From Acinetobacter sp. ANC 3929 (GTDB lineage Bacteria; Pseudomonadota; Gammaproteobacteria; Pseudomonadales; Moraxellaceae), in NCBI RefSeq assembly GCF_000369405.1, contig NZ_KB849998.1, positions 374,548 through 438,547 of the forward strand: a DNA stretch of 64,000 nucleotides. The letters are read 5' to 3'. Within the stretch, counting starts at the first letter, position 1. Each line of letters begins with the position of its first letter. Below are positions 1 through 10,372 of this stretch, in pieces. Both the position numbers and the translations under genes were made by a program. The notes beneath the pieces were generated by a model that was not told where the DNA came from, did not search any database, and was given only the letters and a program-made list of their open reading frames with translations.

Positions 1-965
1 GGTGCTGTTACAACCAATGTTTTTACTGGTGCGGCTGCCGCTGGTGCAATCTTGGTAATCGCATGATAGGTAATCGGATCTGCTTCCGCAGGCGCAAAAC
101 CTTTGCCTTTTTTTGTATAGATATGGACTAAGCGAGGGCCTTTCCGTTTTTTGAGTGCATGGAAAACTTGTGCAAGCTGTTCCACATCATGTCCGTCAAA
201 TGGACCAAAATAATCAAAACCAATTGCTTTAAATAAGTTATCAGCTGCGTCAGTCGCTGATTGGTGTAAACGAGAGTTATAGGTCCACTTTGGATGCGGT
301 TGAACATAGGCTTCGCCTTGTTCATTTACATTTACCAGTTGGCCTGTTTCCCAAATTGCCGCTAAGTGTTTTGCAAAACCACCTGTACTGCACGAGATCG
401 ACATATCATTATCATTTAAGACCACGATCAAGTCTGCGTCATGGGCAACCGCATCATTCATTGCCTCAAAAGCCATGCCTGCCGTCATTGCACCATCGCC
501 AACGATTGCAACTACATCGCACGGATCTTTTTGATAACGGCGAGCCAACGCCATGCCCAAACCTGCTGAAATCGCAGTTGAAGAGTGACCAACACCAAAG
601 GTATCAAACTCAGACTCATCACGTGCAGGGAAAGCAGCTAAACCATTTTTACTTCGAATCGTAGTAATGCGATCACGCCGACCTGTCAAAACTTTATGTG
701 GATAGGCTTGATGCCCCACATCCCAGACTAAACGGTCATCTGGTGTATTAAAACAATAATGCAATGCGACCGTCAGTTCGACTACACCTAAATTTGCCCC
801 AAAGTGACCGCCACTTTGTCCTGCTGCATACAAAATATATTGACGTAACTCATCTGCAACTTGTACAAGTTGGCTTTGCTCGAGTTGACGTAATTGTTGC
901 GGATGGTCAATCCCATCTAACAATGGCGTAACAGGGCGTTGAGTTGGAATTTCGGTATACAACAT
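1..965 (-). CDS. dxs: 1-deoxy-D-xylulose-5-phosphate synthase, N-terminal part (runs off the window)
   Basis: Condenses pyruvate and glyceraldehyde 3-phosphate, with thiamine diphosphate, in the first step of the MEP isoprenoid pathway; DXP also feeds thiamine and pyridoxal synthesis. About 321 residues are visible and the C-terminal half lies beyond position 1. The frame reads through the family landmarks [37 protein letters not shown] and the cofactor-binding GDGAMTAGM followed by NDNDMSIS. The ATG at 963-965 gives an N-terminus ([11 protein letters not shown]) of normal family length. It is divergent from ribA, with an intergenic region of about 300 bases. Identification is secure; only the start rests on family length. 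Confidence 0.97.
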   Translation of the reverse strand, partial: MLYTEIPTQRPVTPLLDGIDHPQQLRQLEQSQLVQVADELRQYILYAAGQSGGHFGANLGVVELTVALHYCFNTPDDRLVWDVGHQAYPHKVLTGRRDRITTIRSKNGLAAFPARDESEFDTFGVGHSSTAISAGLGMALARRYQKDPCDVVAIVGDGAMTAGMAFEAMNDAVAHDADLIVVLNDNDMSISCSTGGFAKHLAAIWETGQLVNVNEQGEAYVQPHPKWTYNSRLHQSATDAADNLFKAIGFDYFGPFDGHDVEQLAQVFHALKKRKGPRLVHIYTKKGKGFAPAEADPITYHAITKIAPAAAAPVKTLVVTA

Positions 966-1023
966 AATGTGGCAAAGCCTTTTTAAGCCTGGCAAGTCCG
1001 AAGCTGGGTTTTAAATGGGGGCA

Positions 1024-1053
1024 ATCATACAATTAAATATGATCTACCTTCAA
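1024..1053 (-). promoter_or_regulatory. candidate dxs promoter
   Basis: On the minus strand TTGAAG (1048-1053) and TATGAT (1024-1029) are separated by 18 bases, upstream of the dxs start at 965. The match to a sigma-70 promoter is reasonable but unproven. Confidence 0.4.
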
Positions 1054-1233
1054 TCAGCCACACGTGCGAATGATGTAGTGCTGAACATTCTTATGCAAAT
1101 TATAAAGAATGACCGATAGATTATCCTGAATTATGTCACTGTTTATCAACCATTATTGTGTTCTTTGTATGAAAAAGAAAAAGTTGTGTGAAAAATCAGA
1201 AATTCCAGTTCACGCAATCTTCATACATTAGGC

Positions 1234-1239
1234 TATACT
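1234..1239 (+). promoter_or_regulatory. candidate ribA -10 element
   Basis: TATACT lies about 33 bases before the GTG start chosen for ribA. The -35 is poor (TTCACG with a 19-base spacer). If real, transcription starts downstream of position 1188, so the longer in-frame start there could not be used. Confidence 0.4.
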
Positions 1240-1271
1240 CGAACTGTTTTTATTATCATAGTGAGCTCTCT

Positions 1272-1874
1272 GTGCCGATTGAATTTATTGCAACATCAAA
1301 GCTACCCACCGCTTTTGGTGACTTCAATATTTCCGTGTTTCAAGACCCTGTAACAGGCGAAGAACATGTGGCGCTATCTAAAGGTTTAGAAACGGCTCCA
1401 GATAAGCCAGTGCTTGTTCGCATCCATTCTGAATGCTTAACTGGCGATGCTTTCGCTTCACTTAAATGTGATTGCGGACCACAGCTACAAGCCACTCAAC
1501 GTCTGATTAATGACGCAGGCCAAGGCGTGATTTTATATTTACGTCAGGAAGGACGTGGTATTGGTTTAACCAATAAAATCCGTGCTTATGCCTTGCAAGA
1601 TCAAGGACATGATACCGTTGATGCGAATCTGTTACTAAACTTGCCTGCTGATGCGCGTCGTTATGATATGTGCAGCATCATGCTCGATCATCTTCAAGTT
1701 AAAGAAGTAAAACTAGTCACAAATAACCCACTTAAATTAAAAGCGTTGACCGATCTGGGTATTAATGTGGTTGAACGTGTACCGCTTACGGTAGGTCGGA
1801 ATCCATTCAATGAACAATATTTAAAGACCAAACGTGAACGTATGGATCATCTATATCAAAAAGATGACTTTTAA
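1272..1874 (+). CDS. ribA: GTP cyclohydrolase II
   Basis: Opens GTP to 2,5-diamino-6-ribosylamino-pyrimidinone phosphate, the entry step of riboflavin synthesis. The protein is 200 residues, the usual length for stand-alone RibA. It shows the zinc-binding cysteine region ([17 protein letters not shown]), the RQEGRGIGL motif and the C-terminal [10 protein letters not shown] and VERVPL segments. The frame is open back to 1188, but the GTG at 1272 gives an N-terminus ([13 protein letters not shown]) that aligns without gaps with E. coli RibA and follows a -10-like TATACT. No DHBP synthase (RibB) domain is attached. A terminator hairpin follows. Confidence 0.95.
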   Translation: MPIEFIATSKLPTAFGDFNISVFQDPVTGEEHVALSKGLETAPDKPVLVRIHSECLTGDAFASLKCDCGPQLQATQRLINDAGQGVILYLRQEGRGIGLTNKIRAYALQDQGHDTVDANLLLNLPADARRYDMCSIMLDHLQVKEVKLVTNNPLKLKALTDLGINVVERVPLTVGRNPFNEQYLKTKRERMDHLYQKDDF

Positions 1875-1906
1875 TTCATTTTTTAAACGGTTAAAAATAA
1901 AGCAAT

Positions 1907-1942
1907 TAAAGGGTTTTTATTGTAAAAAATAAAAAACCCTTA
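1907..1942 (+). terminator. terminator after ribA
   Basis: TAAAGGGTTTTT pairs with AAAAAACCCTTA across a short AT-rich loop, followed by a T-rich stretch. It separates ribA from hemF. Confidence 0.7.
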
Positions 1943-1968
1943 CTTTTATTATGGGTTTTATGTTTTGA

Positions 1969-2946
<978 letters not shown>

Positions 2947-2955
2947 ATCATATTA

Positions 2956-2992
2956 CTCATCCCTAGCTCAGATGTTAGGGGTGAGGTCTTTT
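2956..2992 (+). terminator. terminator after hemF
   Basis: CTCATCCCTA (2956-2965) pairs with TAGGGGTGAG (2976-2985) with one G-U pair, followed by GTCTTTT. Confidence 0.75.
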
Positions 2993-2999
2993 AAAAATG

Positions 3000-3581
3000 T
3001 TAAAATAAAAATATTGCGGTATTTTGAATTGGCCGATGAATTAAATCTAACCTAAAATTTTGCATGAGCTCTCGGCTCAAAGGTTGTGGTTCATGCTTTA
3101 ACGTGAGCAATAATTGTAAAAATTGACCGTGTGTAAATATCACTAAATTCTTCTCTACATAAACTTCAGCCAATTGTTTTATTTTTTCATGGAACAGTTG
3201 TACGCGAAGATAAAAATCAGTAAAAGATTCTGCATCATCCGAATCACGATATTCATAGTCCATCCGTTCCCAATAAGCGTTGACCCAGTGCCTGCGGTCA
3301 TCCAGATTGGTGTTAGCGCATTTCCTTTCCGAGAGATAACTAAACTCATGCAAGTTGTTATCGACTTCTGCTGTGATCTGATATTTATATAAAATCGGCT
3401 GTGCGGTTTGATAGGTTCTTTGATATTTAGAAATAATCACATGATCAATAGGTGGTAACGCTTCACAAAGTTGTTTTGCCTGTTGCTTACCCTGCTCGCT
3501 CAGCGCAATTGCAGCATGCGATCTAGTTCGCCCATTCACATTCGCTTCACTTTGTGCATGTCGAATTAAAAAAACACTCAT
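3000..3581 (-). CDS. histidine phosphatase family protein (phosphoglycerate mutase-like)
   Basis: A 193-residue protein beginning MSVFLIRHAQSEANVNGR, which carries the RHxxxxxN motif of the histidine phosphatase superfamily (catalytic His near residue 8). A second conserved His sits in VIFTHGQFLQLLL near residue 150, and ALSEQGKQQA and SKYQRTYQTAQPI are typical of the SixA/CobC/GpmB-like branch. The substrate cannot be read from sequence: sugar phosphates, phosphoproteins and nucleotides are all possible. It is convergent with hemF and divergent from aroE, so it is probably its own transcription unit. Confidence 0.85.
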   Translation of the reverse strand: MSVFLIRHAQSEANVNGRTRSHAAIALSEQGKQQAKQLCEALPPIDHVIISKYQRTYQTAQPILYKYQITAEVDNNLHEFSYLSERKCANTNLDDRRHWVNAYWERMDYEYRDSDDAESFTDFYLRVQLFHEKIKQLAEVYVEKNLVIFTHGQFLQLLLTLKHEPQPLSRELMQNFRLDLIHRPIQNTAIFLF

Positions 3582-3732
3582 AATGAGGCTAATTTTTAGA
3601 TAATAGTTCGGAAATATCAGATCATGTTCTGATGATCAAATCACGACATTACTATGTCATAGATGTAAATCAATATTGCAGCATCCCCTTCAACTTTATA
3701 AACTTTAAACAACCTCACCATGTTGATCACTC

Positions 3733-4521
3733 ATGACCAAACAATTTGCTGTAATTGGAAATCCGATTGAACAATCCCGCTCACCCGAGCTACACCACGC
3801 TTTCGCAGCAAAAACTGGGGTCGATCTCAACTATAAAAAAATCCTTGCACCGTTGGATGGTTTTGAAAGCACCACAAAAGCATTTTTTGCTCAAGATGGT
3901 ATCGGTATGAATGTTACAGTACCTTTTAAAGAACAAGCTTTCGTACTCTGTGAACAACTGACTGAACGTGCCAAAATTGCCAAAGCAGTGAATACCTTGT
4001 GGATGCAAGATGGCAAGCTCTATGGTGACAATACCGATGGTCAGGGCTTGGTTGCAGCGATTCAGGCGTTGGGTTGGAACTTAGAAAATAGCCGCATTCT
4101 GATACTAGGTGCGGGTGGTGCAACGCGTGGCGTGATCTACCCATTGGTACAGGCAGGCGCAAAATACATTGTCATTGCCAACCGTACCCTCGCCCGTGCT
4201 GAACAACTCGTTGACGATTTAAAAGATGCTGTGCCTCAAACTGAACTTAAAGCCATTGGCCTAGAGCAACTCTCAGGTGAGTTTGATTTTGTGATTAACG
4301 CAACTTCTGCAAGTTTAACGGGCGATGCCTTGCAACTGCCTGAAAGCTTAGTATTCCATCATGCTTATGAAATGGCTTATGGCAAGCCGTCCAGCTTTCT
4401 GGACCAAGCTAAACAGCGCCAAGTCCCTGTTACTGATGGTTTTGGAATGTTGGTCGGGCAAGCCATTGAAGCTTTCTCGATTTGGAATGGCGTTAAACCA
4501 GAACTGAAAGATTTTTTATAA
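3733..4521 (+). CDS. aroE: shikimate dehydrogenase (NADP+)
   Basis: Reduces 3-dehydroshikimate to shikimate in the chorismate pathway. The 262-residue protein opens with MTKQFAVIGNPIEQSRSP. The shikimate-binding lysine is in NVTVPFKE near residue 66, and NTDGQG supplies the catalytic Asp near residue 102. The NADP-binding GAGGATRG with ANRT follows at about 127-150. The C-terminal DGFGMLVGQAIEAFSIWNG is also typical. The ATG at 3733 gives the standard N-terminus. A strong hairpin terminator follows. Confidence 0.98.
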   Translation: MTKQFAVIGNPIEQSRSPELHHAFAAKTGVDLNYKKILAPLDGFESTTKAFFAQDGIGMNVTVPFKEQAFVLCEQLTERAKIAKAVNTLWMQDGKLYGDNTDGQGLVAAIQALGWNLENSRILILGAGGATRGVIYPLVQAGAKYIVIANRTLARAEQLVDDLKDAVPQTELKAIGLEQLSGEFDFVINATSASLTGDALQLPESLVFHHAYEMAYGKPSSFLDQAKQRQVPVTDGFGMLVGQAIEAFSIWNGVKPELKDFL

Positions 4522-4541
4522 TCATTTGAAGAATGAAATAC

Positions 4542-4568
4542 AAAAAAACCTGCAAATGCAGGTTTTTT
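4542..4568. terminator. bidirectional terminator between aroE and a convergent lipoprotein gene
   Basis: AAAAAACCTGC and GCAGGTTTTTT form a near-perfect stem with an AAAT loop. The A tract on one side and T tract on the other allow termination from both directions. Confidence 0.85.
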
Positions 4569-4584
4569 CTTCAGGTTCAGCTGA

Positions 4585-6900
4585 TTATTTTACGGTTAGC
4601 ATCTTCTGATACACTTCTTTGAAAATCTCATAATCAATAAATTCATTATGTTGAAGCTTTAATGACTTAATTGACTGCTCAGAAAGCTTATTCTTACGCG
4701 CATCCACATAGACTTGCCCCAAGATCGAGGCTGTTTGTTCAAGTAAGACTTTCTCTTCACTTGAAGCACCATTCTCTTGCTCAAATTGGATTTGATATTG
4801 CTTAGCAAATAGCTGTTGCGGTTGCTTATATTGTGCTTTCAGCTTGTTCCACGCTTGACGGTCTTTATCGCCACGCATAGCATCAACCACAAGACGATTC
4901 ACCGCTTGGCCCAATTTATCATCAAACTGATCTTCATTTTCAAGATGATGTTTCTTTTGCAAAGCTTCAATCGTTTGTAGAGCTTTACCTTCAGGATTAT
5001 AAACCTCATCATCGGCATACCAATATGCATACACACTGGCAATTTCCTGTAACTCTTGACTAGAGTAACGTTGCACGATCTGTGGGGTACTTTCCGTTAA
5101 TTTCGCAATAAATACAGCTTTATAGGTTGGCTCATAGGCATGCGTTGCATCGAAACGTTGTTCTGCAATCACTTTCAGTTGATCGTCTAAAGATAAACGA
5201 TAAGGCTCTGCTGAACGCTCTTGAATACCTGCTTGCCCTAGTTTCTCAGAGAAACTGCTTACTGTCTGTTCGAGCATTGAGCCTTTGCTTGCTTCTGCCC
5301 ACGTTTTTGCACGTTTCAACTGCGCCTGATCGATTGGTGTGGCTTTGCCATAATTCGAGATCAGCATATCCGCTTTGACACTAAAACGGGACTTCAGCTC
5401 GGATAAGCCATAATTCAAATCATAATCAAGCTTGACCGCACGCCCTTGTGCATCTAACCCCACATCCATAATAAATGGATTACGCTTATCGACTGGTGGC
5501 AAGGCCTGATCAATATCGGCTTGGTGTTTGATCCATAGTGCTTTAAAAGCTTGATCGTCAATAAACTGATTCTGATCGTAGGCAATAAACTCTTTTTCTA
5601 CTGTTTGTAGCTTTTCAAAATAAGACAGGAAGCCTGCTTCTGCGGGCTTGGTACCAAATACATCAATGCCATAAATACTTTGACAGTACTGTACATCACC
5701 ATACGTGGTTTTAGAGGTCTGTTGCAATGCAGTACACTGTGTTTCAGTTAATCCACCGTCTTCATCGGCAGTTGCAACATCTTCACTATCTGCTGTTGAA
5801 TCTTCCGCAGCTTGTCGTGCTTCTTCAGCAGCATCCTCTGTGGCATCTACAGCCGAAACGTCATCTTCGTCATCATTCGCCACACCAAAATGTTGATTGA
5901 CAAGGCGGTACAGCTGTTGACTGACCACACTGGCATCATCTGCCGAGTCTTTTGCATCTAATAATGAAGCTTTTGATTTGGACTTAGTTTCACTTGCAGC
6001 CTCCACTTCATTGGCAATCAGCTTTTCTAAGTTCTGCTCTTTAATATTCAGCACACTTTGCACGAAGTATTTTTCATTGACCTTGCTGTATAAATTTGCC
6101 TGCAAAATCAGCTCTTCAATTGAAGTTTTTAAACGAATTTTCTCCACCACACCTGCTGCTTGATCTGCAGAAGAAACTGACAAAGCCTGAATATTATTTT
6201 GATCGGCAAGGCGATAGTAAATCGCACTTGATGCTTTGACATATTCAGCAAATTTTTTGTAATCCACTTGCTTGAATAGATCCTGATATTTTGAAAAATC
6301 TAGATAGGCAAGATTGCTTTGATTTTCTTTATTCACCAAATACGGCATCAAGGCAAAGTAGTTGATATAAAACTTATAATTATTCAGATCAAGCACCATC
6401 GGCACTTTGGCTTGCACCAATAAAGTCGGCTTTTCATAGCGTGCAGTCAAATTAAACGAACCCATTTTCTGGCGATAATGCACAGAGCCATCATATTCAA
6501 ACTGCATGTCATTGAGGACATTGGCCATGATTTGGGTAAATTTATCGACTTTAGATTGACCGTAGGTTTTTTGTTCTTGTGCAAGCGCAACATAGAGCGC
6601 TTGTTTTTGCTTACTATTTAAATTGACCTTCTGGTCGCGCAAATATTGATCGACCTTTTGCTTCAGTGCAGCATCTAAAGGTGCGTTGTCGATCTTGGCA
6701 TTTGCTTTATTTTGATTCGTCTCAACATGAATATTAAATTTTCCGCGATAATCATAGCTCGGATATTCATACATCGCATTGAGACTATTGATGGCCTTCT
6801 GTTCTAAATTGTTCGAAGCCGAATTGGTTTTAATGACATGTTGAGAACATGCAGAAAGACTAAGACCCATTAAGCATAAAGTTAAATATTTTAGACGCAT
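4585..6900 (-). CDS. large lipoprotein of unknown function
   Basis: A protein of about 771 residues with a lipoprotein signal: MRLKYLTLCLMGLSLSACSQ, lipobox LSAC. The frame opens at a GTG at 6915, but the ATG at 6900 puts the charged residues directly before the hydrophobic core and leaves AAAGGTG about 12 bases upstream. I see no recognised enzymatic motif. The N-terminal third is beta-rich with many Tyr-Lys-Phe pairs. A highly acidic, Ala/Asp/Glu-rich low-complexity stretch follows at roughly residues 315-390, and the C-terminal half looks helical. It is probably an envelope-anchored structural protein; function unknown. Monocistronic between two convergent terminators' worth of context. 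Confidence 0.75.
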   Translation of the reverse strand: MRLKYLTLCLMGLSLSACSQHVIKTNSASNNLEQKAINSLNAMYEYPSYDYRGKFNIHVETNQNKANAKIDNAPLDAALKQKVDQYLRDQKVNLNSKQKQALYVALAQEQKTYGQSKVDKFTQIMANVLNDMQFEYDGSVHYRQKMGSFNLTARYEKPTLLVQAKVPMVLDLNNYKFYINYFALMPYLVNKENQSNLAYLDFSKYQDLFKQVDYKKFAEYVKASSAIYYRLADQNNIQALSVSSADQAAGVVEKIRLKTSIEELILQANLYSKVNEKYFVQSVLNIKEQNLEKLIANEVEAASETKSKSKASLLDAKDSADDASVVSQQLYRLVNQHFGVANDDEDDVSAVDATEDAAEEARQAAEDSTADSEDVATADEDGGLTETQCTALQQTSKTTYGDVQYCQSIYGIDVFGTKPAEAGFLSYFEKLQTVEKEFIAYDQNQFIDDQAFKALWIKHQADIDQALPPVDKRNPFIMDVGLDAQGRAVKLDYDLNYGLSELKSRFSVKADMLISNYGKATPIDQAQLKRAKTWAEASKGSMLEQTVSSFSEKLGQAGIQERSAEPYRLSLDDQLKVIAEQRFDATHAYEPTYKAVFIAKLTESTPQIVQRYSSQELQEIASVYAYWYADDEVYNPEGKALQTIEALQKKHHLENEDQFDDKLGQAVNRLVVDAMRGDKDRQAWNKLKAQYKQPQQLFAKQYQIQFEQENGASSEEKVLLEQTASILGQVYVDARKNKLSEQSIKSLKLQHNEFIDYEIFKEVYQKMLTVK

Positions 6901-7139
6901 AGCTTTACCAAACACCTTTATATCATTATATTTTCAAGTATAAAATTGAGTACTTTTCACATTTAACATCAGTTTTGATGCCAATAGAAAAGTGATTTTT
7001 TTACAAACATCTCTTCAAGTAAATTCGCTTTTCTGACATTCTTTTCCCTAGTGATTATCAATGTATTTTTATCACTATTGTGAATAATCAAAGTATCGAA
7101 ACAGATAATCCAAAATGATTCAAATACAGGATTAAGATT

Positions 7140-8963
7140 ATGCCAGCTTATAAAGCCCCGCTCCGTGATATTCGTTTCTTAATGAACGAAATGTTAGATT
7201 ATCCAGCACATTACCAAACTTTGACAAGTGGTCAAAATGCGGATGCTGAAACAGTGGATATGATTCTTGAAGGTGCGGCAGATTATTGCGAAAACGTACT
7301 TTCTCCACTCAATCAATCAGGTGATGAAGAAGGTTGTACTTTCAACAACGGTGAAGTGACAACACCAAAAGGCTTTAAAGAAGCTTATGACCAATTCGTA
7401 ATGGGTGGTTGGCAAGGTCTTTCTTATCCAGAAGAGTTTGGTGGTCAAGGCTTACCAATGTCTTTAAACCTGATCAAATCTGAAATGATGGGAACGGCAA
7501 ACTGGTCATTCACCATGTATCCAGGTTTAAGTACTGGCTGTATGAACACGATCATGCAGTTTGGTACAGACGAGCAAAAAAATACTTATATGCCTAAACT
7601 GGTTGAAGGTACTTGGTCAGGCACAATGTGCTTAACTGAGCCTCAATGTGGTACAGACTTAGGTCAAGTAAAAACCAAGGCAGAACCTGCTGCTGACGGT
7701 ACTTATAAAATTTCTGGTACTAAAATCTTCATCTCTGCCGGTGAGCACGATTTAACAGATAACATTATTCACATCGTACTTGCGCGTCTTCCAGATGCAC
7801 CAGCAGGCACACGTGGTATCTCTTTATTCATCGTACCTAAATTCATCCCGACTGCGGATGGTGGTGTAGGTGAACGTAATACTGTTTCTTGTGGTTCAAT
7901 CGAACACAAGATGGGGATCAAAGCATCTGCAACTGCAGTACTCAACTTTGACAACGCAACTGGCTATTTGATCGGTGAAGTAAACAAAGGCTTACATGCA
8001 ATGTTTACTTTCATGAACACAGCACGTATCGGTACTGCAGTTCAGGGTATTGCACATGCTGAACTTTCATTCCAAGGTGCTTTACCTTATGCGAAAGACC
8101 GTATGTCAATGCGCGCGCTTTCTGGTAAGAAAGAGCCTGAGCGCGTTGGTGATGCGATTATTCACCATGCCGATGTTCGTCGTTTACTCTTGACTCAAAA
8201 AGCGATTGCAGAAGGCGGCCGTTCAATGATCTATCATGCTGCAAAACTTGCAGACAAAATGACAGATGCATTGGTGAGTGGTGATCAGGCAGCTTATGAA
8301 GCTTATGATGATAAGCTAGGCTTCTACACCCCTATTCTTAAAGGCTTCCTGACTGAACTCGGCTTAGAAGCAGCGAATAACGGTATGCAAGTTTACGGCG
8401 GTCATGGCTATATCCGTGAATGGGGTATGGAACAAATCGCACGTGATGCACGTATCTCTACCTTGTACGAAGGTACAACAGGGATTCAAGCACTTGATTT
8501 AATTGGCCGTAAAGTTCTTTTAAGTTCAAAAGGTAAAGTTGTTCGTGACTATACTGCTGAAATCTTGAAATTCTGTGCGACTCACGCGCGTAATAAGTAT
8601 CTACGTCGCTTTGCATGGGACTTAACCAAGCTTTGCGCACAATGGAACACGCTAACTGTTCGCATCATGCTAGCTGCACGTAAAGACCGTGACATCGTTT
8701 CTTCAGCTTCTGCTGATTTCTTGATGTTCTCTGGTTATGTGATGATGGCATATTTCTGGGCACAACAAGCGGTAATCGCATCTGAGAAATTAGAAGCAGG
8801 TGACGGAATCGAAACACCTGAATTCTATAAAGCAAAAATCAAAGTTGCAGACTTCTACTTTGACCGTTTATTACCACGTGCTCAAGGTCATGCAGAATCA
8901 ATGGTGACAACATCTCGTACCTTGACTTCACTTGCACCAGAACACTTCAGTTTCGATTACTAA
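7140..8963 (+). CDS. acyl-CoA dehydrogenase, long form with C-terminal extension
   Basis: FAD-dependent alpha,beta-dehydrogenation of an acyl-CoA, as in beta-oxidation or a related catabolic route. The 607-residue length, the N-terminus MPAYKAPLRDIRFLMNEML and the extra C-terminal helical domain mark the branch that includes DmdC-like enzymes and several Pseudomonas FadE paralogues. The FAD/substrate motif CLTEPQCGTDLG lies near residue 165, and YGGHGYIREWGMEQIARDAR near 418-437. ISTLYEGTTGIQ carries the expected catalytic glutamate at residue 444. Chain-length preference cannot be read from sequence. Its own terminator follows, so it is probably monocistronic. Confidence 0.92.
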   Translation: MPAYKAPLRDIRFLMNEMLDYPAHYQTLTSGQNADAETVDMILEGAADYCENVLSPLNQSGDEEGCTFNNGEVTTPKGFKEAYDQFVMGGWQGLSYPEEFGGQGLPMSLNLIKSEMMGTANWSFTMYPGLSTGCMNTIMQFGTDEQKNTYMPKLVEGTWSGTMCLTEPQCGTDLGQVKTKAEPAADGTYKISGTKIFISAGEHDLTDNIIHIVLARLPDAPAGTRGISLFIVPKFIPTADGGVGERNTVSCGSIEHKMGIKASATAVLNFDNATGYLIGEVNKGLHAMFTFMNTARIGTAVQGIAHAELSFQGALPYAKDRMSMRALSGKKEPERVGDAIIHHADVRRLLLTQKAIAEGGRSMIYHAAKLADKMTDALVSGDQAAYEAYDDKLGFYTPILKGFLTELGLEAANNGMQVYGGHGYIREWGMEQIARDARISTLYEGTTGIQALDLIGRKVLLSSKGKVVRDYTAEILKFCATHARNKYLRRFAWDLTKLCAQWNTLTVRIMLAARKDRDIVSSASADFLMFSGYVMMAYFWAQQAVIASEKLEAGDGIETPEFYKAKIKVADFYFDRLLPRAQGHAESMVTTSRTLTSLAPEHFSFDY

Positions 8964-8973
8964 TCGGAACAAC

Positions 8974-9002
8974 AAAAAAGAGCGCTAAATGCGCTCTTTT
9001 TT
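8974..9002. terminator. bidirectional terminator
   Basis: AAAAAAGAGCGC pairs with GCGCTCTTTTTT around TAAAT, between two convergent genes. Confidence 0.9.
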
Positions 9003-9016
9003 ATGCCGAGATGATT

Positions 9017-9691
9017 TTATTCAACCTTCTTAAATACATAAGCTTGTTCAGGAAATGGATACTCTTTAAAAAACTTACGGTTATGGCCGTTATCGCCATT
9101 CCAAATTTTATCCAGATTCATCACTAAATCTTTATTTCTATTAATTTTATAATACAAATTCACATCCGCAGCATCGCAACGAATCATGATTTCATTGCTT
9201 TCTTGATGGACATGCCATTGGACTTGTTTACAGGTCTGCTCAATCTTTGCTGTATTACGTGTCGGATCTGAACCTAAACGGCTAAAACTGGTATTGGTCC
9301 AATAGACTGAACCATCGCCTAATAAATTGAGGATATATTCCGATTCTTTTTCGTTATTCACACAACCAGCAAATGCATCCGTACATGGAATACGCGCATG
9401 ATAACGCCCGACATAGAGCATATCGGCTTTAGATGGTGGGCTTAACTTAAGTTGATGTATTGCAGGATGCGGTAACGTTGCTTGCCCTGCCACTTGAGTC
9501 AATGACACGCCTTGCGCATCAGATGCAAGCTGTTCTTCTTGCTCATCTGCAAGCACTTCACTCGCTTCACGACTCGGTTGCGTCTGGGGTTGTTGCTTTA
9601 CTGGTTCTGGATGATGGCTATCACAAGCACTCAAACCTAAACTCAATAGAACTCCTACACTGACATACTGTAAGAATAACCTGAACTGCAT
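9017..9691 (-). CDS. lipoprotein, possibly distantly NlpE-like
   Basis: A 224-residue lipoprotein: signal MQFRLFLQYVSVGVLLSLGLSACDS with lipobox LSAC, then a Gln/Glu-rich linker to about residue 85. The folded part begins YVGRYHARIPCTDAFAGC, which recalls the start of the NlpE N-terminal barrel (Y-x-G-x-x-P-C), but the cysteine spacing differs. Four cysteines in the mature domain suggest disulphides. NlpE kinship is a weak inference from one motif. It lies convergent with the acyl-CoA dehydrogenase and divergent from the PspC-domain gene. Confidence 0.75.
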   Translation of the reverse strand: MQFRLFLQYVSVGVLLSLGLSACDSHHPEPVKQQPQTQPSREASEVLADEQEEQLASDAQGVSLTQVAGQATLPHPAIHQLKLSPPSKADMLYVGRYHARIPCTDAFAGCVNNEKESEYILNLLGDGSVYWTNTSFSRLGSDPTRNTAKIEQTCKQVQWHVHQESNEIMIRCDAADVNLYYKINRNKDLVMNLDKIWNGDNGHNRKFFKEYPFPEQAYVFKKVE

Positions 9692-10035
9692 ATTTATAAA
9701 TCTCTAACATCAATATCGTTATCGCGTGGTTTGCACTGACCGATCCCAGACTTGAAAAAATATAGGGATCATTTCAATGTCCGTCTATTCCCCAAATGGG
9801 TAATAGCCAACGCGACCGGATTGAAATAGCAAATTGACAAAGCAGTATGCTTTAATTCGGTGCATTTTAGGCGATCGTGTTGGTTTTTCCATCAATGATT
9901 TACACAACTTAACTAATCTCTCATCTGTTTAAACTTTAAAAAAATCAGTTCGCCCCTATTTCTTAATTAACAGCAAATTAAACTGAAAGAATTTATTTTT
10001 TACTGCTGTTTCATCAATTTAAGGAGACAAACTCG
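9692..10035. other. intergenic region without a visible gene
   Basis: This 344-base AT-rich stretch separates two divergent envelope genes. I see no ORF of credible coding character and no strong hairpin. A TTGACA occurs near 9836, but no good -10 follows at the right distance. A strong ribosome binding site (AAGGAG) sits at the right end. Confidence 0.5.
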
Positions 10036-10305
10036 ATGGCCAACTCTGGTTTATATCGCTCAAACCAACAAAGCATGATCGCTGGTGTAATGGGCGGTAT
10101 TGCGGAACGATTTGGTTGGAACGCAAACTTATTACGTCTGATCTTTTTCGTGATCTCGATCATGAGTGCTGCCTTTCCGGGTATTTTGGTCTATTTGATT
10201 TTGTGGTTGGTTATTCCAAAACAGCAACAAGCCCGTGTTGATCACGTGCAGGGTTATAGCCAACCTGTAAAAACGATTTATGAAGACCAAAGCATAAAAC
10301 GTTAA
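10036..10305 (+). CDS. PspC domain-containing small membrane protein
   Basis: An 89-residue protein almost wholly made of a PspC domain: LYRSNQQSMIAGVMGGIAERFGW, then one long hydrophobic segment and the closing LVYLILWLVIPKQ. PspC domains are inner-membrane sensors of envelope stress in enterobacteria. This stand-alone form has no pspA or pspB neighbour, so a phage-shock role is not implied. AAGGAG lies nine bases before the ATG. A terminator follows. Confidence 0.9.
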   Translation: MANSGLYRSNQQSMIAGVMGGIAERFGWNANLLRLIFFVISIMSAAFPGILVYLILWLVIPKQQQARVDHVQGYSQPVKTIYEDQSIKR

Positions 10306-10326
10306 TTCACTGTTACCTTTTTGGTC

Positions 10327-10370
10327 GCTACGGTTGAAATTACCCCCTAATCCAACCGTAGCTTTTTTTT
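10327..10370 (+). terminator. terminator after the PspC gene
   Basis: GCTACGGTTG (10327-10336) pairs perfectly with CAACCGTAGC (10353-10362), followed by eight T. Confidence 0.92.
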
Positions 10371-10372
10371 AT

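Noticed and set aside
290..664. 124-codon plus-strand ORF
   Set aside because: It is the antisense shadow of dxs: His/Pro/Leu-rich, without a ribosome binding site, while the dxs frame shows all family motifs.
1188..1271. 28-residue N-terminal extension of RibA
   Set aside because: It is in frame but does not align with any part of known RibA, and the likely -10 element lies inside it.
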